Shown here one piece after another: positions 23,575 to 34,515 of a stretch of DNA of 64,000 nt (positions are counted from its first letter, which is position 1; each line of letters starts with the position of its first letter). This DNA comes from Escallonia rubra. Its lineage: Eukaryota; Streptophyta; Magnoliopsida; Escalloniales; Escalloniaceae. The notes below the pieces were generated by a model that made no database searches, was not told the DNA's origin, and was given only the letters and a program-made list of their open reading frames with translations. The position numbers and the translations under genes are program-made. The stretch covers positions 1 to 64,000 of the forward strand of contig JAVXUO010002880.1 in NCBI GenBank assembly GCA_033065855.1. The letters run 5' to 3'.

Positions 23575-25425
23575 TTCATATGTTCATATGGGTGTTCATT
23601 TTGTAAACGCTGAAGTACATGCACTTGTGTAAAAATGAATATTTTGTGGTACACGGGCGTCCCATGCATGCCCTAATGATTGCCACGTTTAAAACGTACT
23701 TTCTAAATAATCGACGCCCTGGAGTTTGGAGAACTGTTCCAAATGTAACTTCTTTCACATGATCTATGAGAAATTACGAATATCTTCATAATTCTTTTAG
23801 CCTAAAAATTTAGGATTTTTCCAGTATTAATATTATTTACTTTTAAGTTTGACAAGTTACTTTAAGTTAGGCTAAATGTAAAATATGTTCTCCTTTCGTG
23901 AAATTGTAATATGCACATGACCTATTAGGTTGTTAAGTAGCTCGTTATTTAGTATTAAATTTTTTTGCATATGCAGCATATCACTGAGATTGTAGCTTAT
24001 TACCTACAAAATGAAAGGTAAAACAAGTGAAGGTGATTAATAAGAAACACACTTCTCTTTATTCTCTCTCTTAAATTACCTCTTCTCTCTCATAGTTAAG
24101 GTCCTCTTGGTTAGAAAATTCAGAAGTTAAATTCTAATCAAATATGGTTGAACCAAATTGGCATCCTTTAGAGATAAAATTCAATTGCCAGGGAAAAATC
24201 AGTGTTAGCATAGAATATGTTATGTATTTTTTCTTCAAGGAAAAACTTTGGTTACAAGCTAAATTGTAGGAAGAGCTTTACAATCCCATACAATGACGAA
24301 TGATGGATAGGTACTAAGTACTACCACAGCCCCCAACGCTTAACTCACGTTCCTTGCAAATGGGTATTCTCTAAAAATTGATTTCGATTGTTGCAACATT
24401 TCGTTACAGAATTACGATACAAGCTAACGCTGGTAGGCAAACGCGGGGATAGAGAAAGCATGGTTTGCCTCTCTTTGTTAACAATAGATTCGTAATACGA
24501 TGAAGCCAATTTTGGGTCTCACTGTATCATCGATTGCCCATCGAGACGATGGACATTCTAATTTCTGAAGCTATATATGTTAGTTAAACAAAACTGCAAA
24601 AAACACGTACATTGCATTCTCCATTAGCACAATTCGCTAAATTTAAGAGAAAATAAACAAATTCTCTCTGGATTGAACACCTAAACTAGAGAAAACAATT
24701 GCAATATTTCAATGGCTTTTTTTTTAATTTCATTAACAATTGTAAACCTAAACCAGGATATAGTACTTAGTAGTGTCATTTGCAGATGTGGAGGAACTAA
24801 TGGTGGCTCCTTTGCATAATCCTCGGCCCCAAGTTGCAAGTTGTTGTAGCTCGAGTCCGGGGATTGGGGAGGTTCGAAGCCAGAAATGCTTTTGACATCT
24901 TCTGGAACATATTCCTGCAGCATTGGTGCAACAATTAGAGATTGTGACCATCAAGTGGTTATTTTTCAAGATTATACATTCTCAAATGGACTTCGTCCCC
25001 GTCCTCCGCACCCCCCCCAAAAACCAAAAAAAAAAAAAAAAAATCCATAAAGAAAACACCAAAAAAAAAAAAAAAAAAAAAAAACCAAAAACGGACAACC
25101 ACATAATAAAACAATAGTTACTTACGTCGATGAAATATACAAGAGGTGTGAAGGGGCGGCGCGGGCGATGAGCATTTTTTTTATCTTTCACCTAAAAAAA
25201 TCTGAGTTGAAATATACAGCAAAAAATAACAAAGATATTTAGTACGACGAAACTAATTCAGCTGTGAATTCAGAAGTGTGCTGATAGAACCAAATGTGAA
25301 ATGTGCATAAACTAATTTCTTGACCTTTATGGCCTTTTCACTTTCCTTATTGATTAAAGCGAGAGCCTGTCCAGCGGCCTTCAACGGGCTCAAGAGAAGG
25401 AGATGCACCAACCTTTACCCATGTT
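23575..25425. repeat. Block A, copy A1 (segmental duplication unit)
   Basis: It is homologous across most of its length to 60893-63125 (A3), and in part to 29015-30512 plus 43835-44100 (A2) and, inverted, 54060-54345 (A4). Shared landmarks are GGGTGTTCATTTTGTAAACG, TTTGACAAGTTACTTTAAGT, GGTAAAACAAGTGAAGGTGA and CTAACGCTGGTAGGCAAACG. It contains a SnRK1 beta exon fragment and long A/T homopolymers near 25020-25085. Confidence 0.85.
24764..24914 (-). pseudogene. SnRK1 beta-subunit exon fragment (A1 copy)
   Basis: After an acceptor-like TGCTGCAG the minus strand reads [20 protein letters not shown], then [20 protein letters not shown] and PPHLQMTLL, the start of the ASC domain of plant SnRK1/AMPK beta subunits (GAL83/AKIN-beta type). 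Homology stops abruptly after MTLL, where A3 continues, so the rest of the exon is deleted here. The upstream kinase-interacting and glycogen-binding parts are absent. It is a non-functional duplicate of part of one exon. Confidence 0.85.
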
Positions 25426-27736
25426 CTGGATGGACCTTTGAAAATCTTTTTCCTGTCCAATCCATATTTTTTACGGGTTCAAAATTTTTTGCCCATGTTC
25501 ACCACGGGCTCTATAAAAGTAAGTTAATATCCATATTTTTCAGGCTGGCACGGGTTGCTCAATCTAAATTACATATACCGTTCTGATCCACAATGGTTAT
25601 CTTTTGCTAGACGTGCGAAGGTTTGGGCCTTAAAAGTTGCACGCTGCTTTAAAAGGTGTCTGTTTCTCTACTTTTTCATAATTATTATCTTTTTAAAAGG
25701 ACTATAACCACAATTTCGGTTGTCTCTTTGGTTATCATCTATAAAGTTGAATTCATGGGTGTCTCTACTTCGTATAGGTTTATTCCTACATGTTAATGTA
25801 CTTCCGTTGAATTTAAATTGCAAGTACATAGTATGACGACATTGAAATCCGTTTTGAAACATTAATTGACATGTTTCTATTTGCAGCATAGTATGTTTAA
25901 GAACAAATTTTCTTGCATGGATCTTTGACGACGGAGTGACTTTTGGATGGTTTTTGTTGGAGTATTTTAATAAAAAAAGAGATTAATAGTTAATCATAGT
26001 TTATTATTGACTAATAATTTTGTTTATATCCCTTCATAATTTGGCAGTTACATATTTGAAAAAAAAATAATATTTTACTTATTTATCTTTATTAGTCAAT
26101 AAGTGTAAATGATTACATGTGTTTTGGAATTGAAAGTTTATTTTGTACCATAATGTCTCATCATTATAATTTAAATGTGCCACACTTTGGCACCTTTATT
26201 GGGTTGAAATGATGTCTAAAACCTTCTTTAAACTCTATCGATCAATGGCACATCAGTTACATTTTCCATTGCACTACTTATGTTGACAAAGGCTTGGTTG
26301 AGTTTCCAATCATATTTTTTCAAACAAGATGAGAAGCCTTGCTTGGATTATCCGGGCTACAAAGGAAAATGGTTATTTTGTTAAGCTTGGCCTTTGTTTT
26401 GAGCCTTCCTCACCACACACCATTCAGATGGTTTTATACTATTATACACTAGTATGATGATTCTCAGAAATAGATATATTTTCCTATAATATGATGGTCA
26501 AGCTGGTGCCTTTGATTTTGGTCATATACTTCTAGTAATGTTTTAGACAAAGAAAGGTGTTGTGTGAAGCTTCCGCTTCTCTAGTTGTGCAAGCTAAAAG
26601 AAGCTACAATAAGTGTAGAAAAGCTGGGCTGTTGTATTCTGGAGGCGGCGTGCCGATGCCTATTGTACCTGTTATATACCATAGAGGTGCGAACCGTCTT
26701 AAAGGGAGCGACCTAATCCGCGCCTCAACCTAGCTAGCTGAAAAAATACTTCTTTTTGTATGGCTGAAGCGGGACGTTTCATACTATGGTATTTCGTTTG
26801 GTCGGCAAGAATATCATCGCAATATCAAAGAGACCTCGAGGTAAATATACTCTTCACACCTCTTGGTAAGGGAAGCAATGGTACACATAAATTTTGAAGT
26901 TTCATTGTTTATGAGCTTACTAACAAGAAAAGTTGAATTATTTCCAACAGTTTTAGTTATATTGTTGGACTGTCGTACAACTTTATCTTTCCTTTGTCAA
27001 TTTGATATTATTATATTTTTCTCTTCTTTTTGGATCGAATAACTTCAGCAATTTTCTTTTTGAGGTTTAATAATTTTGCATTCCAATTTTGTAGGTTGTT
27101 TTATTGGTTGCACTAATGATACTATTTGGCAATCTTTAGCAAAAATATAAGTTGCCGACAAGTATAACTAAGGTGTAAAAGTAAAACAGACTTATAATGA
27201 AAATTTTCATCGTTATTGATGTTGGTTTACGTTATGATTATATATAAGAAGTAACTTAATGAGTATTTTTATACTTAGCAGATGTTGGGTTAACACTAGT
27301 TAATGTTGTAAAATTCAAGCAGAGAGGGAGTTAACTTAAATTGAAGAGGCATGTATGCATTGTACTTGAGCGTTATTAATTCCCGATCCTTGAAAATAAT
27401 GTCTTTTTTGCAGGTCATTGGCTTGAGTAAATTTTTTTTTTTTGGGGTAAATTTTAAGAGCTTCATTAAAAAATATTTCTAACATAATACATATTTGATC
27501 GCCAATGACTATAAGTACTTAGAAAACCGCAACCCTATTCGACTCAAAGTTGGATAAATAGACAAGTCAAAGCGACAAAAACTCTGAGGAGCTTATATGA
27601 TTTGCGACCTTATTGGCTCCCAGTAACCTCCATATGTTGACCAGCTACAAACATGGAAGCCTTTAAGTCTGGTTCCTAAATAAGCATACATCTGGTTGGA
27701 GGCCTTTAAGCATATAGGGCTTCAATGGGTTGCTAA
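25426..27736. other. Unassigned DNA upstream of the sulfotransferase gene
   Basis: AT-rich sequence without a recognised gene. A GC-richer stretch at 26630-26730 (GGAGGCGGCGTGCCG, AAAGGGAGCGACC) stands out from its surroundings but was not identified. The last few hundred bases should hold the sulfotransferase promoter. Confidence 0.35.
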
Positions 27737-27754
27737 ATGCCTGGATCATTAAGC

Positions 27755-27762
27755 TATAAATA
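27755..27762 (+). promoter_or_regulatory. TATA box of the sulfotransferase gene
   Basis: TATAAATA lies 65 bp before the ATG at 27827, which puts transcription start near 27785-27790. The same position in the inverted pseudogene reads CTATAATACCCC, so the promoter was duplicated along with the gene. Confidence 0.75.
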
Positions 27763-27826
27763 CCCCCATGAAGACATCTTGAACATCATAAAGCAAACTT
27801 TAGGCTTCAAAACCTTTCCGACCTCC

Positions 27827-28819
27827 ATGTCTACATCTCAACCTCCTCATTCTAATCTTCCTAAGATTTTAAGAGATGATGAAGCGACCCAAGAATGTCA
27901 AGCCTTGCTGTCCACCCTCCCGAAAGAAAAAACAAAGCTTATCACTCTGTGCAAGTACCAAGGTTTCTGGCATGGTGCTCCGCTGTTAGGGGGAGTCCTT
28001 GCGTGTCAGCAACACTTTCAAGCTCAAGATACAGATATCCTCCTTGCCACCAATCCCAAGTCAGGCACCACCTGGTTGAAGGCACTCATGTTCACCTTAC
28101 TTAACAGGAAGGATTGTCCCATCACCAAAGACCACCCGTTAGTCACAACTAATCCTCATGATCTCGTACCTTTCTTGGAATTTGATCTCTATGCGAATAA
28201 TCAGGTCCCCGATCTTGCTTCCTTCGCGTCTCCAAGGCTCTTTTCAATTCATTTACCTTTCACATCGCTGCCAAAATCCGTACACGAGTCTGCATGCAAA
28301 CTTGTTTATCTGTGTAGGGATCCTAAGGATGTATTTGTTTCCTTTTGGCACTTCGCAAACAAGTTAAGCCCACAAAACGTCGAAATTATCTCATTCGAAG
28401 AGACCTTCCACAAGTATTGTAAGGGAGTGAGCATATGTGGACCCTTTTGGGATCATATTCTGGGTTACTGGAATGAAAGCTTGAGAAATCCTGAAAAGAT
28501 ATTGTTCTTAAAGTACGAGGATATGAAAGAGCAGCCTCGGCTTCACTTAAGGAGACTGGCTGAGTTCATGCGTTGCCCATTTTCAGCGAAGGAAGAGACA
28601 GAAGGGGTGGTGGATGAAATCTTGGAGTTGTGCAGCTTTGGTAATCTGAGGAACTTGGAAGTGAACAAGGATGGAAAAGTGTCGACTGGCGCGGAAAGTA
28701 GTGCATTCTTCCGACGAGGTGAGGTTGGAGACTGGAAGAATTATCTGACAGCTGAGATGGGAGATCAACTAGACGAGATCATTGAAGAAAAGTTCTCTGA
28801 GTCTGGATTAAGTTTTTAA
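27827..28819 (+). CDS. Cytosolic sulfotransferase (plant SOT family), intact
   Basis: A single exon of 330 residues starting MSTSQPPHSNLPKILRDD; the family is usually 320-350 residues and often intronless. It transfers sulfate from PAPS to hydroxyl groups of small molecules; family substrates include flavonols, brassinosteroids, jasmonates and desulfo-glucosinolates. The PAPS 5'-phosphosulfate loop is NPKSGTTWLKAL (P77-W83). The likely catalytic base is His142 in IHLPF. The 3'-phosphate site is YLCRDPKDVFVSFWHF (R164, S172), and the C-terminal motif RRGEVGDWKNYL carries G298, G301 and K304 of GxxGxxK. The frame is open 30 codons further upstream, but that stretch includes the TATA box, so ATG 27827 is the start. 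It is the only complete copy of three in the window; the substrate cannot be told from sequence. Confidence 0.93.
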   Translation: MSTSQPPHSNLPKILRDDEATQECQALLSTLPKEKTKLITLCKYQGFWHGAPLLGGVLACQQHFQAQDTDILLATNPKSGTTWLKALMFTLLNRKDCPITKDHPLVTTNPHDLVPFLEFDLYANNQVPDLASFASPRLFSIHLPFTSLPKSVHESACKLVYLCRDPKDVFVSFWHFANKLSPQNVEIISFEETFHKYCKGVSICGPFWDHILGYWNESLRNPEKILFLKYEDMKEQPRLHLRRLAEFMRCPFSAKEETEGVVDEILELCSFGNLRNLEVNKDGKVSTGAESSAFFRRGEVGDWKNYLTAEMGDQLDEIIEEKFSESGLSF

Positions 28820-29014
28820 CTAAGCATCATAGGCGTGCGTGCGTTTCATTGTTTAATTCAGCATTCTTGTCTGTTTGTTTTCTACGTTGTTTGAAGTCAT
28901 TAGCTGGTCGGAATGGTCTTGTCAAATGATCTTGTTGTCCGATTTTCAAGCGCTGTATAAGTTGGTGTTGTTTCTCTTTTATTTCGCCATTTTGTTTTCC
29001 TAATGCCTATGACC

Positions 29015-30512
29015 AAATAACTGGTTTATATGAGTGCTCGCTTTGTAGACGCTCAGGCATGTGCCCTAGACTGAAAATTGATAGAGAGATATCAAAAGCA
29101 AAGTGATTTTAGCGTTTACCCAAACAATATACATCTATATAAGCATACGCTATATAAGAGAAGCTAGCACAAGTATTACAAAAGTCGAAAATACTTGGAT
29201 CAAACAGGAGGAACTTAATTAAGTTGTCTGTGTAGCGATGAAGACCCCTTATTTGGCTGTGATTCCGTAGGTGCTCAGGCTCAATATTGATTCGTATAGT
29301 AGTCTAGGGGTCTCTAGGTTGTCTCCTCTAATTGTAATAAGGAAAAAATTTGGATGCTACCCCAGTTGGAGAAATCTTCCTCCTACCCCCTATATAGTGA
29401 CAATCAATTGTCTCTAAATATCTCTAGTGACATTTATTTAGTGATACTAAAAAAGTGTTGTTAATAATTGTCGCTGAAAGTATCAGAAGAAAAACCACTA
29501 AAAATATTTAGTGACAATTATTGTCACTATAATACGGGGTTTGAGGAAGATTCCTATAACTCGAGTAGGAGCCAAAGTTTGTTCTTGTAATAATGTCTAA
29601 TAGTTATGGTTTCTCATGACTATGTTGTTATTATTTCTGCTCTTTTTTTGGATCCACCGAATTTCTGTTGTTACTTGTAAATCTTTAGAGCTTAACAAGT
29701 TATTTTAAGCTAAGTTACAGTGTAAGATATGCGTTACTTTGGTTTAATTGTAATATGTATGAGATTTATTTAGGCTATCATGTAGCTCGTTATCATTATG
29801 ACCTTAGCAGTCATGTTTACATAGAGTCATGAGAATGTTATGACCTTCTGTTAGTTAGCCAGAAAATTCTGTAATTTTTATTAACAACGCAATTCTCCTA
29901 TTTAAAAAAATTTGCTTGTGCAGCATATCACTGAGATTGTAGCTCATGACCTAACAAAATGAAACGTAAAACAAGCGAAGATGATTAAGAAATTCAATTC
30001 TCTTTATTGCATCTCTTACAGAGTTAATGTCCTCTTGGTTAGAAATCCATGAATTTTTTTTTTTACTAAATGTGGTTGAACAAAATTAGCATCCTTCGGA
30101 GTTACTAAGGTACCTTTAGAGATAAGATAAAATTCAATTGCCAATGAAAAATCAGTGTTAGAATGTTATGTTCATTTTTTTCATGTAAAAACTTTGGTTG
30201 CAATCGAAATTGGAAGAAGAGCCTTACAACCCCATACAACGACAAATGTTGGAGATGTACGAAGTACTAACACAGCCCCAAGGCTTAACTCACATCCCTC
30301 GAAAACTTGATTTTGATCGTTGCATCAGTTCGTTACAGCATTACAAATACCAACTAACGCTGGTAGGCCAATGCGGGGATAGAGGATGCAAGGTATGCCC
30401 CTCTCTTTGCTAACGATAGATTCATATTAGGATGAAAATCCAATTCTGGCTCTCACTGTATCATTGATTCCCCTTCGAGATATTCCATATTCTAATTTCT
30501 GAAGCTACATAT
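29015..30512. repeat. Block A, copy A2, left part
   Basis: It begins just after the sulfotransferase 3' region with TGAGTGCTCGCTTTGTAGACG and resumes at about 29690 with ACAAGTTATTTTAAGC, following A1 and A3 up to CTAATTTCTGAAGCTACATAT. There it is cut by the nested LTR structure; the continuation is at 43835. Bases 29060-29690 are specific to this copy. Confidence 0.8.
29349..29576. mobile_element. Fold-back MITE inside block A2
   Basis: The two halves are inverted repeats of about 75 bp: TTTGGATGCTACCCCAGTTG against TTTGGCTCCTACTCGAGTTA, continuing with TATAGTGACAAT and AAATATTTTTAGTG. The total is 228 bp with no coding capacity. The superfamily was not determined. Confidence 0.65.
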
Positions 30513-33321
30513 TGATGCCAAAGAAAGTGGGTTCGCAATAGACGTGGAGGTGCCACAAGGAATGCAGTCCGAATCAGATGTCAAGTGCGCTGATTTGGGA
30601 CACAACAAGGGTGGAGCAAGGGCAGAGACCAATGGCTTCTCAGACAGAGCCTAAGGGTGGCAGTACTGCGAGGGCGATGGCGTGGGATGAATATACGATG
30701 ACAGTCACAGTTCGATGCTTAGGTCCAGAGTCAAGGTCCTGTATGTTTCTCTCTATAGGATTCTAGAGTGAAAAATTGAAAATGTTCTGAAAATGTCCAA
30801 ACGACCCAAATGAATTCTCAAGACCTCTATTTATAGAGATTGAGATGATGATGTCATTAACCGACACGTGGCGTTCCCTGGGAATGACACATCACTGAGG
30901 GGGTCCACGGGTGCCGGTGCTCCACGGACTGTCGGATTGCATATTCACCCGGCCTGCCCCGCACAGCGTCGCTCCGTCTGTCTGGAAAGACTGGCTCCCA
31001 CAGCGTCAGTGTGGCTAGAGAACCCCCTTGATCTAGCCTTCAATCCAAGCCCTTGCAGAGTCCTACATGCCTGGCAGCGGTGGGGAAGACCTGACGCCCA
31101 ACTGCCAGGTGAACTAGGCGCGATGCCCTTTGAAGACCTGCTCCCGTCTCGGAGTGACCCGGGGGTCATAGTCTTTAGGGGTACCGACGCAAGCCCCCAG
31201 TGTCGGAGCACGTAGGCCAGTCACGTAGGCACCATGGCGGAGATAGTGTCCCGGAGGAGTCGCCTATTCCGCGGGCCGAGGTAGCATCCCAGAGGAGCTG
31301 TTTACCTGGTGAAAGGGGAGTCTTCATGCCGGAGCACTTAGAGCTCCTTGACAGAGATAGTGTCCCGGATTAGTCGCCTATCCCCGCGGGTGAGTTCTTG
31401 TGCCGGAGCACTCGGAGCGCGTCAAGGTAGCATCCCGGAGGAGCCGTCTACCTGGCAGAAGGCGAGTTGAAGAGCTCCCTGGCGAAGATAGTGTCCTGGA
31501 GGAGTCGCCTATCTCCGCGGGTGAGTCCTTGTGCAGGAGCACTCGGAGGGCATCAAGGTAGCATCCCGAAGGAGCCGTCTGCTTGGCGGAAGGGGAGTTG
31601 AAGAGCTCTCTGGCGGAGATAGTGTCCCGGAGGAGTTGTCTATCCCTACGGGTGAGTCCTTTTGCCGGAGCACTCAGAGCGCGTCAAGGTAGCATCCCGA
31701 AGGAGCCGTCTACCCGACTGGCCGAGGTAGCATCCCAGAGGACCGTCTATCTGGCGAAAGAGGAGTTGAAGAGCTCCCTGGCGGAGATAGTGTCCCGGAG
31801 GAGTCGCCTATCCCCGCAGGATGTTGCACACTTCGGAGAGTGGGTCGAAGCATGTTCCATAACCAAGGCAAGGTGCGCATGGTGTGGTGAATGAGTGTGG
31901 TGCCCGGGGGGCATGTAACATGATTGTGATGCATGGGGGCGATGAAGTGAGTAAGGTCGGGGGCACGGTAGTGTGACAAAGAGCCTGAGGGCACGGCTGT
32001 ATTAGCGGCGCAGCGCACGGACGCGGCGGAGTGAATATGGTGCCGGGGGCACAGCTGTATCAGCGGCGTGGCGGAGTGAATATGGTGACGTCTGGACGAC
32101 ATGCGACGAGGTCGCGGAGTGACGTCCTGGTGACTGGGGTCGCGGAGTGACCTCCGGGCGACGGGGTTGCGGAGTGATGTATTGTCCCTTGAAGAGTAGT
32201 GAAAATGCTAAGTATGGAAGCCAAAGGCCAACCATTGGGGGAAGGCTAAGGCCAACCTCAAGGGGAGGCCGAGGTCGAGGCCGACCCCAAGGGGGAGGCC
32301 AATGCCAACCTCCTTGGGCAAGTGCCATGGTTCGCCAACGGGCGATGTGCGATGGTAGGAGCGTGATGAGCAGTCGCGCAAGGATGAGTTTCTTGGTGAC
32401 GAAGTCACGTAGAAGAAGTAAGAAGTGCACGTGACTTGAGCGTGCACGCTTTGGTCGGTTGTGAGCGTTGAATATTGAATGTTGCTTGTGCGGACGTGTG
32501 ATGCCAAGGAAAGTGGGTTCGTACTTACGTGGAGGTGCCACAAAGGCTACAGGCCGTGTCGGCTTCCAAGTATGCAAAGTGAGAGACAGTAAGGACGGAG
32601 TAAGGGCTGAGAGCAAGGCTTCCCAGACAGGCCGTGAGGAATGGCAGTGCTGCGAAGGCAAAGCTAAGACGAACGGGGCCGGCAGTCGATAGTCCAATTC
32701 AGGGTCCGAGCCGAGGTCCAAGTCAGGGTCCAATGTTACGATCTTAAGTTATGTCCAATTTTGTGTTTCTCTCTCTAGAATCTAAGAGCTCACCAATTCT
32801 AGAGTGAGAAAGTGATTTTTGTGAGAATGAAGAAGAAGTCATTTTTGAGTTGTAAAGTTCACTATTTATAGAAAATAATGTGCTTATGTCATAAAGTGCC
32901 ACATGTCGTCCCCCGGGAGTGACACGTCACTAGGGGATCCCAAAATACCGGTTCTCCGTTGGACTGCCGGTTCCCAAATATGCGTTGCCAACCTCGCACA
33001 GCGTCGCTCTGCCTGTCTGAGAAGACTGACCATACCATGACGGCATGGTCAGAGTAAACCCGTTGCCCCAGCCACCAATCCAAGCCCTTACTGAATCCCA
33101 TGAGGTGCGTCAAGAGACGCGCAGATAACCTGACAGTGGTGAGGGTTACCCCTGTAGCCAACTGCTAGGCGGACTAGGCGCGATGCCCTCCAAGGACCTG
33201 CTCCCGTCCTAGAGTGACCCGGGGGTCATTGCCCTGGTGGTGTCGAAGATCGATAGTAACATGAGCGGACACGGTCGCAGCTCAGTGCTCCGAGTCTGTG
33301 GCGAGGGGTCCTTGTGTCGAA

Positions 33322-34515
33322 GCCCCCTGTGACTGTGACGGCGATGGCTATGCGGTTGTGAGCTCATCCCGGTACGAGGGACGAAGCCCCATTGTGATCG
33401 AGACGGCGATGGCTATGAGGTTGTGAGCCCATCCCGGTACGAGGGACGAAGCCCCCTTGTGATTGAAACGGCGATGGCTATGAGGTTGTGAGCCCATCCC
33501 GGTACGAGGGACGAAGCCCCCTTGTGATTGAGACGGCGATGGCTATAAGGTTGTGAGCCCATCCCGGTACGAGGCCGAAGCCCCATTGTGATTGAGACGG
33601 CGATGGCTATAAGGTTGTGAGCCCATCCCGGTACGAGGCTGAAGCCCCCTTGTGATTGAGACGGCGATGGCTATAAGGTTGTGAGCCCATCCCGGTACGA
33701 GGCCGAAGCCCCCCTTTTGATTGAGACGGCGATGGCTATAAGGTTGTGAGCCCATCCCGGTACGACGCCGAAGCCCCCATTTTGATTGAGACGGCGATGG
33801 CTATAAGGTTGTGAGCCCATCCCGGTATGAGGCCGAAGCCCCCCTTGTGATTGAGACGGTGATGGCTATAAGGTTGTGAACCCATCCCGGTAGTATGCAA
33901 CATGATTGTGGCGCTTGAGCGCGGTGCCTATAGCACGAGACAATACCTGGTGCCTGGGGCACGTGTTGTGAAAGTGGTGTGGCGACGAACGTCGCGGAGC
34001 AATATTTGGTGCCGGGGCACGTATTATGAGACTGGCGCACGGGCGCGGCGACGAACGTCGCGGAGCAATTCTTGGTGTCGGGGCATGTATCATGGTAATG
34101 CACGTAGGCACGGCGACGATCGTCGCGGAGACAATACTTGGTGCCGGGGCACGTATCATGAGAATGCATGCAAGCGCGGCGACGAACGTCGCGGAGCAAC
34201 AGTTGGTGCCGCGGGCACGTATCATGACGATGGCGCAAGGGCGCGGCGACGAACGTCGCGGAGCAACAGTTGGTGCCACGGGCACGTATCATGACGATGG
34301 CGCAAGGGCGCGGCGACGAACGTCGCGGAGCAACAGTTGGTGCAGGGGGCACGTATCATGACGATGGCGCAAGGGCGCGACGACGAAAGTCGCGGAGCAA
34401 CAGTTGGTGCGGGGGGCACGTATCATGACGATGGCGCGAGGGCGCGGTGACGAACGTCGCGGAGCAACAGTTGGTGCCGGGGGCACGTATCATGACGATG
34501 GCGCTCGGGCGCGCA
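33322..34515. repeat. Two tandem arrays in the left LTR
   Basis: Array 1 (33322-33895) is about nine units of roughly 64 bp carrying GGTTGTGAGCCCATCCCGGT. Array 2 (33896-34515) is about nine units of roughly 67 bp carrying GCGACGAACGTCGCGGAGCA and GGGGCACGTATCATGA. Each array 2 unit contains the small inverted repeat GCGACG-AA-CGTCGC. Long open frames through them are an artefact of repeat periodicity. Confidence 0.9.

Noticed and set aside
25180-25420. Possible additional exon in block A (minus-strand LSPLKAAGQALALINK)
   Set aside because: It is helical-looking and shared by A1 and A3, but I could not assign it to any family or show splice signals on both sides.
26630-26730. GC-richer stretch suspected to be organellar DNA
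   Set aside because: No plastid or mitochondrial gene could be identified by eye; a database search would be decisive.
27737-27826. 30-codon upstream extension of the sulfotransferase frame
   Set aside because: It contains the TATAAATA box and the likely transcription start, so it is promoter; family alignment starts at the ATG at 27827.
32002-32733. 243-codon minus-strand frame spanning the start of the inner LTR
   Set aside because: It crosses the junction between two LTR elements and shows no conserved domain.
33322-33895. Regular spaced repeats considered as a CRISPR array
   Set aside because: The units are contiguous tandem repeats without unique spacers and lie in a plant LTR element.
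33801-34486. Several long overlapping frames rich in Arg/Pro/Ser on both strands
   Set aside because: They come from tandem LTR repeats whose unit length keeps frames open; the same peptides recur in the other LTR and have no domain.
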